Below are positions 47,301 through 58,134 of a DNA stretch of 64,000 bases, one piece after another (position 1 is the stretch's first letter; every line of letters begins with the position of its first letter). The translations under genes and the position numbers were made by a program. The DNA comes from Castor canadensis (lineage: Eukaryota > Chordata > Mammalia > Rodentia > Castoridae): NCBI RefSeq assembly GCF_047511655.1, contig NC_133394.1:57258501-57322500 (forward strand), in the 5' to 3' direction. The notes beneath the pieces are model-generated. The model was not told where the DNA came from. It did no database searches and worked only from the letters and a program-made list of their open reading frames with translations.

Positions 47301-47795
47301 TTCTAATTCTTCACGTGATAGATCACTGAAAAAGCCCTAATAATTGAGGAACTTAGGGAATTTGAACTTTTGTTATCAGAAGCGTGTACCATGCTGCACA
47401 GAAGGTAACTAAATGTGAAATTTTAAAGTTCTGTAGAAACTTAAGCTACTGAAAACCGCCAAAATATCGTTAATAGAACGGAAGCATTTTTTTAACCAGG
47501 TATCAAGAATTGGCACACAATTTTTTTCATGTTCTTTTATTTTTCACAATTCTAATTCACCTTCAAGGGTGGAAGTCCACCAATCCTTTGAAACTGGAGA
47601 TCGTTTCAAATTCGAATGTGCTCCTTTATGACAAATTGCATTTGCAGGAGTTTTTAGAGGCAATCTCAAATTTTTAGGGGGATGTCTATTACAGGAGTCC
47701 AGAGGGTAACATTTCCAAGTTGGTACACGCACAGGAAAGAGGAAATCCTGCTCCAGGTTTTCCGGCAGCCCTTGTGATTGACATATGATATCACT
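44345..47795. other. Repeat-poor AT-rich sequence upstream of SPRY1
   Basis: About 3.4 kb with no gene and almost no young repeats. Short frames are chance products of AT-rich sequence. It probably contains distal regulatory sequence for SPRY1, judged only from position and repeat paucity. Confidence 0.4.
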
Positions 47796-47799
47796 GGAG

Positions 47800-47986
47800 G
47801 CGTGTCCCGCAGTGGAGGTGGAGGTGGCCACGCGGAGCTGAAATTCTGCGGGGCCGGAGTGGGATCGCTCCGTGAGGCACGCAATGGTTTGCAGAGACAG
47901 CAACAGACCGAGCTCCCGCTCTGCTTAAGGAACAGCTGCAGTGGCTGTAAATGTGCCTGAAAAGCAACCTCCAGTCTTTGCATTAG
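47800..47986 (+). other. SPRY1: Candidate upstream non-coding first exon of SPRY1
   Basis: A local rise in G+C precedes a strong splice donor, 'cattag|gtaagaac', with the exon ending at 47,986. SPRY1 genes in mammals use alternative non-coding first exons several kb upstream of the single coding exon, and this position (about 3.75 kb from the acceptor at 51,740) fits. The left end is a guess, as no TATA box or clear initiator can be fixed. Confidence 0.4.
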
Positions 47987-49309
47987 GTAAGAACAATTTT
48001 CTTCCTTTCCTTCCGTAGACATTTTAGGAAAGATAAGGTGAGAAATGCTGGGCGTTGCAAGGAACCGGACAGTTCTTTGAACTCGCTCAGGGCTGAGATT
48101 ACTGGTTACATTTCAAAACACGAGCAGCATTCCCACTGCTAAGTGCTCTCAAAGTAAATTCTATAGCTAAAAGGAAAAAGCTGGGTCCGTCTCACTTTTT
48201 TCTTTAACCCAAATGCAGCAAGTTTAGTCTGAAGCGATCGGACGTGTGCAACACAGGGTCGCTTGTGCAAAAGAGGAGCTGGCACTCGGTGTGTGGACCG
48301 CATGCCTGCTTTTTTTAGGCACTGTTGGCGACCGGATTAAAACCTGAATTTGTCGTCCCTGTGTATTGATTTCCAATGCGCAGAGGCGTTCCTTGAACGT
48401 TGTTTCAACTCCTAGGAATTCCAAGGAGCAAACGGCAAAAACGTGCAAGACTGCATGTTACTCGGGTTCGCTGCTGACACGCCGACCGTACGCGGCCTGT
48501 CAATCACGGGGAGCGGCCACCGGCAGCACATGGCAGCGGGCTACGGGCGAGCTGGCCCTCTGCGGGGTGGCGGGGCGCTTCCTCTGCCGGAGCCTGGAGA
48601 GGAAGGAACTTCATGGGTCTCTGTCTCTGACCTGCAGCAGGCATCTGGCTGTGGAACCGCAGGGTCGGAGGACCTGGACTGAGCGCTGCCTGACTTGCTG
48701 GGACCGGAGTTCCCGGGGACGCTGCGTCCCTACTAACTCGGCGTGCGGAGCCGGGAAAGTGCCGCGGCCTTCGCGGGGGACAAGGACGACGCCCGCCCGC
48801 CTCTGACAACCACCCCAAACCTTCGCTCCCCTTTACCCAAAGAACCCCCTCCCCCACCTGCCTCCAGGGTCTCAGCCCCGAAGGCGCGTGCTCCGTGTCC
48901 TATCGAGGCCTGCGCGCCTTGGGGACCAGAACGGCGACGCCAGTTCGCGCCCGGTGGCGGGCGCCGCGGAGGCCCAGGCGCCCCTGACGCGGATTTTTCG
49001 GTCAGGAGGCCGCCGCCCCTTTGACTTCCCCGTGAGGAGCGGGCGGAACCCGAGACGTGCTCTCCTTCGTGCACAGCGTACCCAAGTAGCCCGTCACGCA
49101 CTGTCCCCGCCGAGCCTCCGAAGGAACCTCTGCAAGATAGTGCCGGGAAGGGGCTGCGGGAGAAGAGCCCCCAGGTGGACGTTCCTGAGCCGCGCGCCGC
49201 GCCACAACTGCCGTGCGCAGCCGGAAGGGGGCCGCGGGGGACTCGCCGCAGCCCGGGCGATGCCTCGTCCTCCCCGCCACGGTTGATGCAGCGCCCGCAC
49301 GCCGCCGCC

Positions 49310-49349
49310 CGCACCCAGACCCGGGTCTCCCGCCACTGCCTCAGCCTAG
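49310..49349 (+). other. SPRY1: Candidate first-exon splice donor inside the CpG island
   Basis: 'cagcctag|gtgagtgtg' matches the consensus donor well, with the intron beginning at 49,350. Any exon ending here would be 5' UTR only. The upstream limit is unknown, so only the last bases are marked. Confidence 0.4.
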
Positions 49350-49939
49350 GTGAGTGTGCAGCGCGGCGCGGCGGGGCGGGCCGGGCGCGGGGCGGCAGGT
49401 GCGGGACCGGAGTGGGGGAGGTGCCCGGGGGCTCCCGCTTCGGAGTGCGGGGCAGGCGGGAGACCTTACGCGGCGGCGGAGGACGACGAGGCAGGGTCTC
49501 GGAGGACCAGACCTCGGGAGGCGCCGGACCCGGAGGCGCGGGGGGCGTCCCGGGCCGAGGAGCTTCCAGGCATGTGCCCCGGCGGGCCCTGTACGGAGGC
49601 GTCTGGCCGCAGGCGTGGACGCGAAGGCCGCGTGCGTGTGCGTGTGCGTGCGTGCTGGGAGGCAGCCCCCAGGGGGAGCTGGCGACCCCCGAACAGAAGT
49701 CGCGCGGCCGGCCTGCGCCCACTTGTCGTGGAGCACCGCGCACGGCGAGCGAGGGAGCGAGGGAGGAAGGCGGGGTGGGAGGGCGCTGCCACTTTAAAAG
49801 TGGGAAGTCCGCCCTGCTGAGGTAATGGCAGCCCGGCCTCCTCCCTCCCCCTGCCGGAGAAAACTTGTTTTCATTCATAACTTTTTCCTTTTCCTTCCTC
49901 CGTCAGCTATTTATTCGGCTCTGCTCCGCGCGGATCGCA

Positions 49940-50134
49940 GAGGGCGCCGCGCCACCGTGGTAACCTGCAGCGCGGCGGCGCCCGCGGCCCGGGCCCTCGC
50001 GGAGCGGGGCGTCGCTGCGGCGCGGGCGGGCTCGGGGGCTCGGCGCGCGCGGCCCCAGCCCCCCATGAGCTGCAGGGAGGCTCGGCGTGCCCCGCGCCAC
50101 GCGGGCTGCGGACGCACGGCCCCGAGCGCCTGAG
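49940..50134 (+). other. SPRY1: Candidate principal non-coding first exon of SPRY1
   Basis: The segment ends at a donor, 'cgcctgag|gtacggcg' (intron from 50,135). About 30 bases before its assumed start is 'ctatttattcgg', which could serve as a TATA-like element. The exon would be very G+C-rich 5' UTR. The start is inferred from that element and is uncertain. Confidence 0.4.
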
Positions 50135-51739
50135 GTACGGCGCGGGCACGGGCGGGCGCGGGCGGACCTCGCGCTGTCACCAGCGACGCGGGGCTGGCTT
50201 CCGACCAGCGGCGGCCTATTTCCCTGGCTTTGGTGCTTTAGTCCGGCAATCCAGTGCTCCAGGAGCGTGAGCTTCTACCCCCGCCTTTCATGTGCGGGTT
50301 TAAGGGAGCTTGGTGGTGTGGCTTCCCGTCCTCGGGTTTTTCCCACAGCGTCCTTTCGGTGCAGTCGGTCCTGGTTAAGACTTTGGGGAGAATGGCGCAC
50401 CGTGCGGGAGTTCTCCACCGTCCCCAGGGTCCCCGGGACTAAACCTGGCGGGCGGAGCGGCCCTTCTCCGCCAGTGCCGCACGGTGCGCGGGACTCCGAG
50501 GACTTGGCACATAGGCACGCTCTAGGGCGCGGGACTCAGGTACCAAGCCTCTGCCATATTCCTTACCACGGGTAGAATGGGCATTTCCTTCCTTTCAGTC
50601 TCTGAATTGGGTTTCATTTGTGCAGTTTGGAAGGAATTAGTGCGAAAAATATTCTACTTTACCATTAGTTGGAAATGAAAACGTTTTTTATGTGGGTAGT
50701 TTGTTTTATAAAGAACACATTATAAATTAGAAATAATTTACTGTTAGTATGGAAACAAATGTTTGTTTTTGCCAGGATACTAGTGTATTTATTTTATTAC
50801 AAGAAGCACATTAATTCAGACTTGGCAATGCTTTTGAAAATGAAGATCTGTTATGCAAATACAGGGTTTTAAGTTAAAGGAAATACAGATAATTAAAATG
50901 TCCAGGGTTTCCCCTGGTGGCTTGAAAGATCTAAACTTGTGTACAAAAGTTAATCTTGTTATGTGAAGTGAGCCCCGATTGCCACTTTTTAAGAAATCAT
51001 TGCATGATTTCAAGTATGAATTCATAATATTCACAAAATGGGACATTGAGATGTTTTTGTGTTTTAGTGCCTATAAAACACCAACATCTGTTGTATTCCT
51101 TGTACATTCATTTTCGCATCTGATACACGAGAACTAACTAGCTAGAATCCTGATTTCAGCTGAAAAATTACCTCTGATTCTGAGATTCCATTTTATTTTG
51201 AATATCTTGACTATTTTGGAAAATGCCTTAATTTTTTCATCACTAATCTAAAGCTTGTAACATCACACAAATAACAAGAGGCGAAAGCACCAAAGCCATT
51301 CGTGATTTCTAGAAAGTAGTAGACATTCTCCTTTGTGAAAATCTGCAGTGAGCTGGTAATGAACTTTCTGTAGATGAGAGCTAGTCCATTGCACTACAAA
51401 GGCATATTTCAGTTTAATTATTCGTTAGATTCATAAACAGGAAGACATTACTTCCTCTTGATTCTGCTTTTTAAAAGCTGGAATAACTTCTAGTTTCTAT
51501 GGCATGGGGTCTTTTGCTTACATTTTTCTATGATGGGGTCCACAGGCTCTCTTGCACTTGGATGCTGGCCAGGACCCCAGCATCACTGTAATCCATTGAT
51601 GAAGGAGATCATTACCAGGTGATTTAGGCAATTCGTGATTTGACAGGACTTCCCCCTCCAGCCCTCCCAAAAAAATGCTTCCTGTCATTTATTTTCTGTT
51701 GTTTAGTTTTCATTTTGGATGTCTTTTTTAAGATTTCAG
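50135..51739 (+). other. SPRY1: SPRY1 intron before the coding exon
   Basis: This is sequence between the candidate first exons and the acceptor 'tttttaagatttcag' at 51,739. The first 430 bases are still CpG-rich; the rest is AT-rich. No repeats were recognised. The in-frame extension of the SPRY1 frame back to 51,640 lies in this intron, so it is not coding. Confidence 0.7.
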
Positions 51740-51832
51740 ATGCTCACCAGGTTTCCCCTGATTGCCAAAATTCAAGATCACTACACATGGATCCCCCAAA
51801 TCAGCATGGCAGTGGCAGGTCATCAGTTGTGA
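51740..51832 (+). promoter_or_regulatory. SPRY1: Overlapping upstream ORF in SPRY1 mRNA
   Basis: The first three bases after the predicted acceptor are ATG. This frame has 30 codons and ends at TGA 51,830-51,832, past the SPRY1 start at 51,787, in a different frame. Scanning ribosomes that start here cannot easily reinitiate at SPRY1. It would lower translation, with leaky scanning giving the main product. The effect depends on the exon that is spliced in front, which supplies the Kozak context. Confidence 0.6.
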
Positions 51833-52746
51833 TCCAGCAGCCTTCTTTAGATGGCCGACAGAGATTAGACTATGAGAGAGAGATTCAGCCTACTGCTGTT
51901 TTGTCCTTAGACCAGATCAAGGCCATCAGAGGCAGCAATGAATACACAGAAGGGCCTTCAGTGGTGAAAAGACCTGCTCTTCGGACAGCACCAAGACAAG
52001 AAAAGCAGGAAAGGACTCATGAAATCATACCAGTTAATGTGAATAACAACTACGAGCACAGACCTACAAGCCATCTAGGGCATGGAGGACTCCCAAGCAA
52101 TGTCAGGGGCCCCATTTTGAGCAGATCCACCAGCACTGGAAGTGCAGCCAGTTCTGGGAGCAACAGCAGTGCCTCTTCTGAGCAAGGTCTATTAGGAAGG
52201 TCACCACCAACCAGACTGGTCCCCAGTCATAGGTCTGACAGGGCAATCCGGACCCAGCCCAAGCAACTGATTGTGGATGACTTGAAGGGTTCCTTGAAGG
52301 GGGACCTGACCCAGCACAAGTTCATTTGTGAGCAGTGTGGGAAGTGCAAGTGTGGAGAGTGCACAGCTCCAAGGACCCTGCCCTCCTGTTTGGCCTGTAA
52401 CCGGCAATGCCTTTGCTCTGCCGAGAGCATGGTGGAATATGGAACCTGCATGTGCTTAGTCAAGGGCATCTTCTACCACTGCTCCAATGACGACGAGGGG
52501 GATTCTTACTCGGATAATCCTTGCTCCTGTTCACAGTCACACTGCTGCTCCAGATACCTGTGTATGGGAGCCATGTCTCTGTTTCTACCCTGCTTACTCT
52601 GTTATCCTCCTGCTAAGGGGTGCCTGAAGCTGTGCAAGGGCTGTTATGACTGGATCCATCGGCCAGGGTGCAGATGCAAGAACTCCAATACTGTCTATTG
52701 TAAACTGGAGAGCTGCCCTTCCCGGGGTCAGGGTAAACCATCATGA
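51787..52746 (+). CDS. SPRY1: Sprouty homolog 1 (RTK/Ras-MAPK feedback inhibitor)
   Basis: The 319-residue product, in one exon, is SPRY1 and has the same length as the human protein. Sprouty proteins are induced by growth-factor signalling and block the Ras/Raf/MAPK pathway downstream of FGF and other receptor tyrosine kinases, acting at the plasma membrane. The N-terminal Tyr motif NEYTEGP has Tyr53, which in the family is phosphorylated and binds CBL and GRB2 SH2 domains. A Ser-rich stretch spans about 112-131. The C-terminal Cys-rich Sprouty domain spans about 180-300, with [23 protein letters not shown] and [23 protein letters not shown], and directs membrane localisation and inhibition. 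ATG 51,787 gives [10 protein letters not shown], matching the known N-terminus; upstream in-frame codons are intronic. The Kozak context is moderate (C at -3, G at +4). No lesions were seen. Confidence 0.99.
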   Translation: MDPPNQHGSGRSSVVIQQPSLDGRQRLDYEREIQPTAVLSLDQIKAIRGSNEYTEGPSVVKRPALRTAPRQEKQERTHEIIPVNVNNNYEHRPTSHLGHGGLPSNVRGPILSRSTSTGSAASSGSNSSASSEQGLLGRSPPTRLVPSHRSDRAIRTQPKQLIVDDLKGSLKGDLTQHKFICEQCGKCKCGECTAPRTLPSCLACNRQCLCSAESMVEYGTCMCLVKGIFYHCSNDDEGDSYSDNPCSCSQSHCCSRYLCMGAMSLFLPCLLCYPPAKGCLKLCKGCYDWIHRPGCRCKNSNTVYCKLESCPSRGQGKPS

Positions 52747-53160
52747 GTTTTGGAGGTGGGTTGGGCCTCCTGAACTTCTAGCTTTCAAGGTGTGGCTGTT
52801 AAAAAAGATCTTATTAGATACTGACTTTCTTCTCTTTAGAGTTTTTCTTGTCTCCTGCCTTCTCTTCCCTGTTCACAAGGTTTGACTCATGGATCTTGCT
52901 GTCCTCTTAAGGATGGTCTTCAGGAGGAGTGAACTGTGAAACTGCACCTGGCTCCCACTTAGGACAAGAGCCACTACATCCACTCAAGGGGGATGGAGAG
53001 GCAGTGGGCTTTTGTGGAGCCTCTTGGTTCTGCAAGCCACTTTCCAAAGTTGTGGTTATGAACACATACACAGACTGCAGTAATTTAGAGCTTGTTTGAT
53101 TGGGTACTGTACGAGCAGGAGAAATTGGTTTTTGAAAGAAGCAACTGTTTACTTGCTTAA

Positions 53161-53168
53161 ATAAGCTA
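53161..53168 (+). promoter_or_regulatory. SPRY1: miR-21 8-mer target site in SPRY1 3' UTR
   Basis: ATAAGCTA is complementary to miR-21 nucleotides 2-8 and carries the A opposite position 1, so it is a full 8-mer. SPRY1 is an experimentally supported miR-21 target in heart fibroblasts in other mammals. The site is about 415 bases after the stop codon in AU-rich context. Confidence 0.85.
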
Positions 53169-54387
53169 TGTATGGAATTCTCCAATTAGAGTTGTCTTCC
53201 TAGCGTTGGACCCTTCTGTAGCATGGGAAGATGTATTTTTGTCATAACATAAAGTTTCCCTTTAACACCTGCCCTCTCCTCTTTGTCCCTCAGAGTTCTC
53301 TTCCCTCAGTTTTGGCATTGCCTTAGTCTAGAAATGCCAGGTGGGTTTTCCTCCTCTTTCTTTCTGTGTAATTTTAGATTTGATTTACAGTGTAAATCTT
53401 CACATTGGAGATACGTCCGTTGTAACTTGTTCTTTCTTATTCTGGCTTTCATATTTGCGAAAGACTCGACTGCTTTCCCTCCACACCTACACTCTTCACC
53501 AAATTTTTGTTGTTGCTGAGGTCACTTGGTTTCTGAAGTAGAAATTTATAGCTGATCAATCTGTAGGTGTCACAGAACTGTGCCGCCTGTCATGGTCTTG
53601 GCTCCTTAACGGTCCTTTTGGCTCCGTGCTTAGTTAACAGCTGAGTAATTCTAATCTCTCCTGTGTTTTCATTGCCTTAGCCACAAATTGTGGTGCTTTT
53701 TGTATATTTTATGTATAAATCACAAAGTTTAATTCTGACTATTTTTAAGACAAAAGTCTGTTAAACTTTTTTATTGTAAAGAATATTTATTATGCGAATC
53801 TATTATTTTATGATATTTATTGCAAAAGACTGTTGAAATGTACTCATGTCTGAATATAACAAAATACCAATACTTAACGGAAAATAAGGTGACAGGAAGA
53901 AAGTACATATGTTAACTATAATGCAGAAAATATATTAATTAACGAAACTGTCTCTTGATTTCTTCATTTATTAGCCTGTACTATTACAGCATTTTTGCTG
54001 TTTGCTTTGACTTTTCCCCATATCTGCCCATTTTACTTCTTTCCCTCAAGATAGGAAGTCTAGACATAGGTGATGTCAGATTACAAACTGCATGTTTACT
54101 GGAAGGCACATTAGTCAGTACTTGATAACCCAAATTCTGCTTCATCAAATGCCCAAATGAATTACTTTGTAAAGTGAATTTTTTTGTAATATCAACAGTC
54201 ACTCCCTACTTAAGCTGTTTTGTAAGCAAAACATTTATATCTGTTTCTTAAAATAGGACAAATCTGTAAGATTTTAAAGAAGTGTTTATCTTAACTTTTT
54301 TGGGCTAGTCAGAAATTAGTCTTTATCAGCAAGACCTGAAGAATTTAGTTCTGTAGATATGGTAGGAGTCTCTGCAGTTGTCACTTT

Positions 54388-54393
54388 AATAAA
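54388..54393 (+). terminator. SPRY1: SPRY1 polyadenylation signal (candidate)
   Basis: AATAAA in 'cactttaataaagcatttt' is the only canonical signal that I saw in the expected distance from the stop codon. Cleavage would fall at about 54,405-54,420. No strongly GU-rich downstream element is evident, so it is not certain. Confidence 0.55.
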
Positions 54394-54414
54394 GCATTTT
54401 AGAAATTAGATGCA

Positions 54415-56375
54415 CCAAAGAAACAGTTCACATTTTCAAAAGAGATGTTTTTAAAAAATTCTGTTCCTACCTTTTCATTTCCTTTAATAAGTCTTTAATG
54501 TGGCCTGACCAAATTGTATTTCTTCATGTCCAGTAGAATTTAAAAATGTGAGTGAGCACTTGAAATTTATAGAAAAAGTAAAGTATTTTGGTAGCTTATT
54601 TTTTTAGTCTGGTAAAGCCTCTACATAGCTAGAGTCTTTGGACCTGGTAAGATGTTTCCTGTGAGAGTCCTCAGACTCTGTCTCACCAGCTCCCTGTGGA
54701 TAGATGGCATCCTCAATAATTATCTGCATTGAGAATGAAATGTTGATGTAATTAAACCCAGGTCATCAAAACTCTTACCCAGCTTTTTGTTTTTGTTATT
54801 ACTCCTGCATGGTTTGGCTACTAATTTAGGACTGTTTCTTTATAAATAGGCTTCAATTTTGTTTTAGACAGCCAAAGTGTAATTGGTAGACACTTATTTT
54901 AATGGAGCTTTTCCATCAAGCCACTTAAACCTGTAAGTTAGTTGACAATGTGACATTTGATGTGTCAAATATTTTCTCTGCTCATCGGGAGAACTTTTTA
55001 ATGGATATTTGTGTTTAAAGGGTACCTCATAATCTATAATATATTTTAAAATACGATCTTGAATATTTTTGTCTTATGCCCAAGTCATATGATGTTATCA
55101 CTAGTCTCTTAATATTTGCAGTATTTTGAGATTTGGCTCTTTAATGAAGTATATAAACATAGACTCTCTCAAAATACTGTGTGGTTTTTCTGTTATTATT
55201 CAGATACTTGGTATAATTAGGAGTTGGTATAAAGGAGTCTGTAGCTATAATAACCAGATGAAAAAGTAGTACTTTTTATTGAAGTTTATGACTTATGGGG
55301 ATGAGGAATGTGGTAGAACTCTTAACTACTGACTATGCACAGAATTCATTCATATTATGGTGTTAGGTGTTGAGCTGCTGGTCTGCAGCTCTGGATATAG
55401 TCTGCACTTGGAAGTCACAAGAGTTTAAAAGTTTGTATTTCCAACAGCCTTGTCAGATGGCAAGGCATAAACACGTCCATTCGAAACTTCCTCCTTTGTG
55501 ATGGTATAAACCTAGGGGAGCAATATTAGGGTGTGTTCTCATAAGTGCTTTGAGCCTCAGGCTTTAAAACCTAGTACTGATCATCATTTTGAAGTGTGAA
55601 GGCTTTGAAGAGCAGGAATATCTTACAGTGCCACTACGACTCATCTTATGCTGCTGGTTGTCAAATGGCAATCCCCGTGATGGACTAATGGTCTTTTTAT
55701 TCCACACATTTGTTCCTTCTCCAACTTGGACCCCTAACAGAATGGATGCTTTTTGTTAGATGGGTCCTTTCCAGCATACTTCCTTACTGCCAGTTTTGTT
55801 TATTTCAGAGAAGTCTTCCTTATTTAGGTAACTTAATTGTGAGTAGGACCAATATGGGATTTCTGTAATTGAGTAGTTTCCCGTTAGCAGTTTATAAAAT
55901 ATAACCTAGTGGGAAAATGAAATGTGACTAAGTGGACATGTTTCTTTTTGTGATGGTTTAAGGTGAGTCTTTAAATATAGTCTGTTACAATTACCTTGTT
56001 TTAAAATCCAAACCATAGAATTCCCATTACTATTTAAAAAACAACAAGGAGCAACGACCAAAAAACAACAAATCAGTGGTCTTTAAAGTGAAAGGAAATG
56101 AGTTAAAAGCAAAGTATGTTTTCACCCTGCAATCGATATTCGACCAAATTTAATGTCCAGAGGATTGATTTTTGAAATGATCTCCTTTTCCTAAATCTTA
56201 CCTTTTTTTAATAAAATTAAGTGATGTCTTACATGGTAGATTTTTACATATACCTTTAGTACAGAAAACACAGTCCCTTTTTGAGACATTGAAATGTTGA
56301 GTCAAACAAAAAAAGTGTATCTAGACAATTGTCATCTTAAGCCATCCAACCTCCCACCATACATTATTGCTGTTG
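54415..56375. other. Repeat-poor sequence downstream of SPRY1
   Basis: About 2 kb without a gene and without a repeat I can name. It may include further SPRY1 3' UTR if distal polyadenylation is used. Confidence 0.4.
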
Positions 56376-56379
56376 GTTG

Positions 56380-56500
56380 TGAAACAGTCTTGCTATGTAT
56401 CTCAGACTGGCCTCAACCTCCTGATCCTCTTGCCTCAGCCTCCCAAATGCTGGCATTACAGGTGTGCACCACTTCATCTGGCTTCATATTTTTTTAAATT
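56380..56500 (-). mobile_element. B1-like SINE
   Basis: Antisense B1: 'gaaacagtcttgctatgtatc', 'cagactggcctcaacctcctg', 'cttgcctcagcctccc', and 'gctggcattacaggtgtgcacc'. No ID half. The nearby 67-codon frame arises from it. Confidence 0.85.
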
Positions 56501-56504
56501 TTAA

Positions 56505-57615
56505 TTGCAAGAGAGATTGGTGTTTTTAAATATCTTGATAAGAAAATTGTAGATTCTTCTTTTGGCCAATTGACAGTTGGAGATCTATTTTTTCACTAAT
56601 TCATTGATTAGATGAAATCAAAATACTCATGTACTTACCTGATTCTTCTTATATTCTCTCAGACTATTAGTAAGCCATTTTGCTAAACTTATTTTATATA
56701 CAGTAGAATTTCAGAGTTAGAAATACAGCTCAGAGTATATCTTAATGTTTCTCAATGGTGTATGTAAACAAATAGATCACTAGTTAAGAACTGTAAAATT
56801 CAGAAATTTGTGTCACAACTCAGATCTGTGATAGAAGACCCTTCATGAGTGGGACCTGGCATTCTGTATTTTTTAAAAGCTTCTTAGGTGATTTTATTAG
56901 GCAGTTTTTGGAACTGATTGATGTAGCTGGATGTCTGCATTTGAGCATGCAGGAGTAGAGGTGTGGCTTGAGAAGGCAGCTGTTGTTGGTAGTTAAGGTA
57001 AAGCCAGGCCCTTCCATCTGGTACAGGGCTGCTTCTTCCCTAAGCAGCCAGCCCAGTGTCTTTGGCTAAGCAGTCACCTTTACCTTTCTATTCTTTTTCA
57101 GAAAGCATTTGCTTCATAATCAGTGGTTTTTACCATGAATTAGGAAGTGGAGTGGTTTGCTGCACACATTGTTTGCCTCTCCAACCCGGAATAAGTAGCA
57201 AATGACTTTATTGTCATGAATATTTTTCATATGTTAAAATTAACAACTTAGTTTGAAAGCAGAGCATCTGTGTTTCCTCTGTCCAGATTTCTGTGGTCAT
57301 AATAGAATAGATACATTTAATCAATTTGTAAAAGGTAATAGTTTAATTGGGGTTTAGATTTAAGAACTTGTGTGAAGATAGTTCTTACAGTTTTTCTAGC
57401 TGCATTAGGATTACAGTGATTAAAAAGCTGCATTAATTGTTCTATTTTGCATTATTAAAAAGATTGATGTCTGTTAAGGTCATACTAGATATGGTTCTAA
57501 TTCTAATTGCAAAAAACCATCAGAAAACTCAGAACTGTTTTGAACTGGGTATTTAGGTAAAATAAACTAGCAGCATTCACTAGTGATTTGAGAGCTTATT
57601 GTGATAAAATAATCA
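56505..57615. other. Intergenic sequence
   Basis: No gene. The part around 56,845-56,960 has a weak resemblance to MER5-type DNA transposons ('tggcattctgtattttttaa'). Confidence 0.4.
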
Positions 57616-57619
57616 GAAT

Positions 57620-57735
57620 CATATTTTTGTGTAGAAACTTAGAGGTCATCTAATCTAGTCTTTACTTTAGGGATGACAAGTACAGGTTCAGAGAGGTTAT
57701 GTGCCTAAAGTCATGACCAAGTTGCCAAAATAAAC
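57620..57735 (+). repeat. MIR-like SINE
   Basis: 'aacttagaggtcatctaatc', then 'ggttcagagaggttatgtgcc' and 'aaagtcatgacc' follow the MIR core order. Confidence 0.5.
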
Positions 57736-57974
57736 TTGACAAAAAAAGGAAACTACTTGCATATTCCTGTGGCAAATGGCTGGAAGGAAGGAAAAGAGGT
57801 TGATTAGGGGAGTTGGGAGCTGAACAGAAATTTTCGTTTAATTTATAAGTAATAAAAATGAACAATGAATTAGTGGTAGTCCACATCAGAGAAGTGCCAT
57901 AAGAAGGGAGGAGACAGAAACTAGTTGAGTAAATCTGTTGAGAAAACTAGGTGTATGTTTGAGAAAACCCAGTT

Positions 57975-58130
57975 CTAGTTTGGCTAGCAGTGATGCTCAC
58001 CTAAGCTGTACTGTGTGTGCATTAAAATCGCCAGAGAGCAAAGATACCACCACCAATGAACCGATGATCCTCAGGGATTCGCAAACACTCCGGAGGATTC
58101 TAAAACAAAGCCTCTGAGTTAAATTATCAG
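57975..58130 (+). repeat. MER5-like DNA transposon remnant
   Basis: 'gtttggctagcagtgatgc' then 'gtgtgcattaaaatcgccag', and later 'gaggattctaaaacaaagcc', resemble the MER5A (hAT-Charlie) palindromic element, with moderate divergence. Confidence 0.35.
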
Positions 58131-58134
58131 CGTG

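Larger units (their letters stand above)
48430..50560 (+). promoter_or_regulatory. SPRY1: CpG-island promoter region of SPRY1
   Basis: CpG dinucleotides are dense over about 2.1 kb and fall away sharply on both sides. GC-box sequences occur, for example 'gcggggcgggcc' at about 49,370. A 'tttaaaag' element lies at about 49,793 and 'ctatttattcgg' at about 49,908, either of which could position a start. At least two strong donors lie within (49,350 and 50,135). The island is where the main SPRY1 promoter is expected. Long open frames on both strands here, up to 381 codons, are artefacts of G+C-rich sequence. Confidence 0.88.
52747..54410 (+). other. SPRY1: SPRY1 3' untranslated region
   Basis: The stretch from the stop codon to shortly after the AATAAA at 54,388 is free of recognised repeats. 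It carries AU-rich elements ('atattta' at 53,783 and 53,813) typical of short-lived signalling mRNAs, and a perfect miR-21 seed site at 53,161. Its length, about 1.65 kb, fits a SPRY1 message near 2.5-3 kb. Weaker signals could allow other ends. Confidence 0.65.

Noticed and set aside
48733-49878. 381-codon minus-strand frame and many other long frames on both strands
   Set aside because: They lie in the CpG island, where stop codons are rare because of high G+C. The peptides are Pro/Arg/Ala/Gly-rich low complexity without any domain, and long frames overlap in all directions.
51640-51786. N-terminal extension of 49 codons to SPRY1 with a hydrophobic stretch that looks like a signal or membrane segment
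   Set aside because: It includes a polypyrimidine tract and the acceptor ending at 51,739, so most of it is intron. SPRY1 of other mammals starts at the MDP Met (51,787), and Sprouty proteins have no signal peptide.
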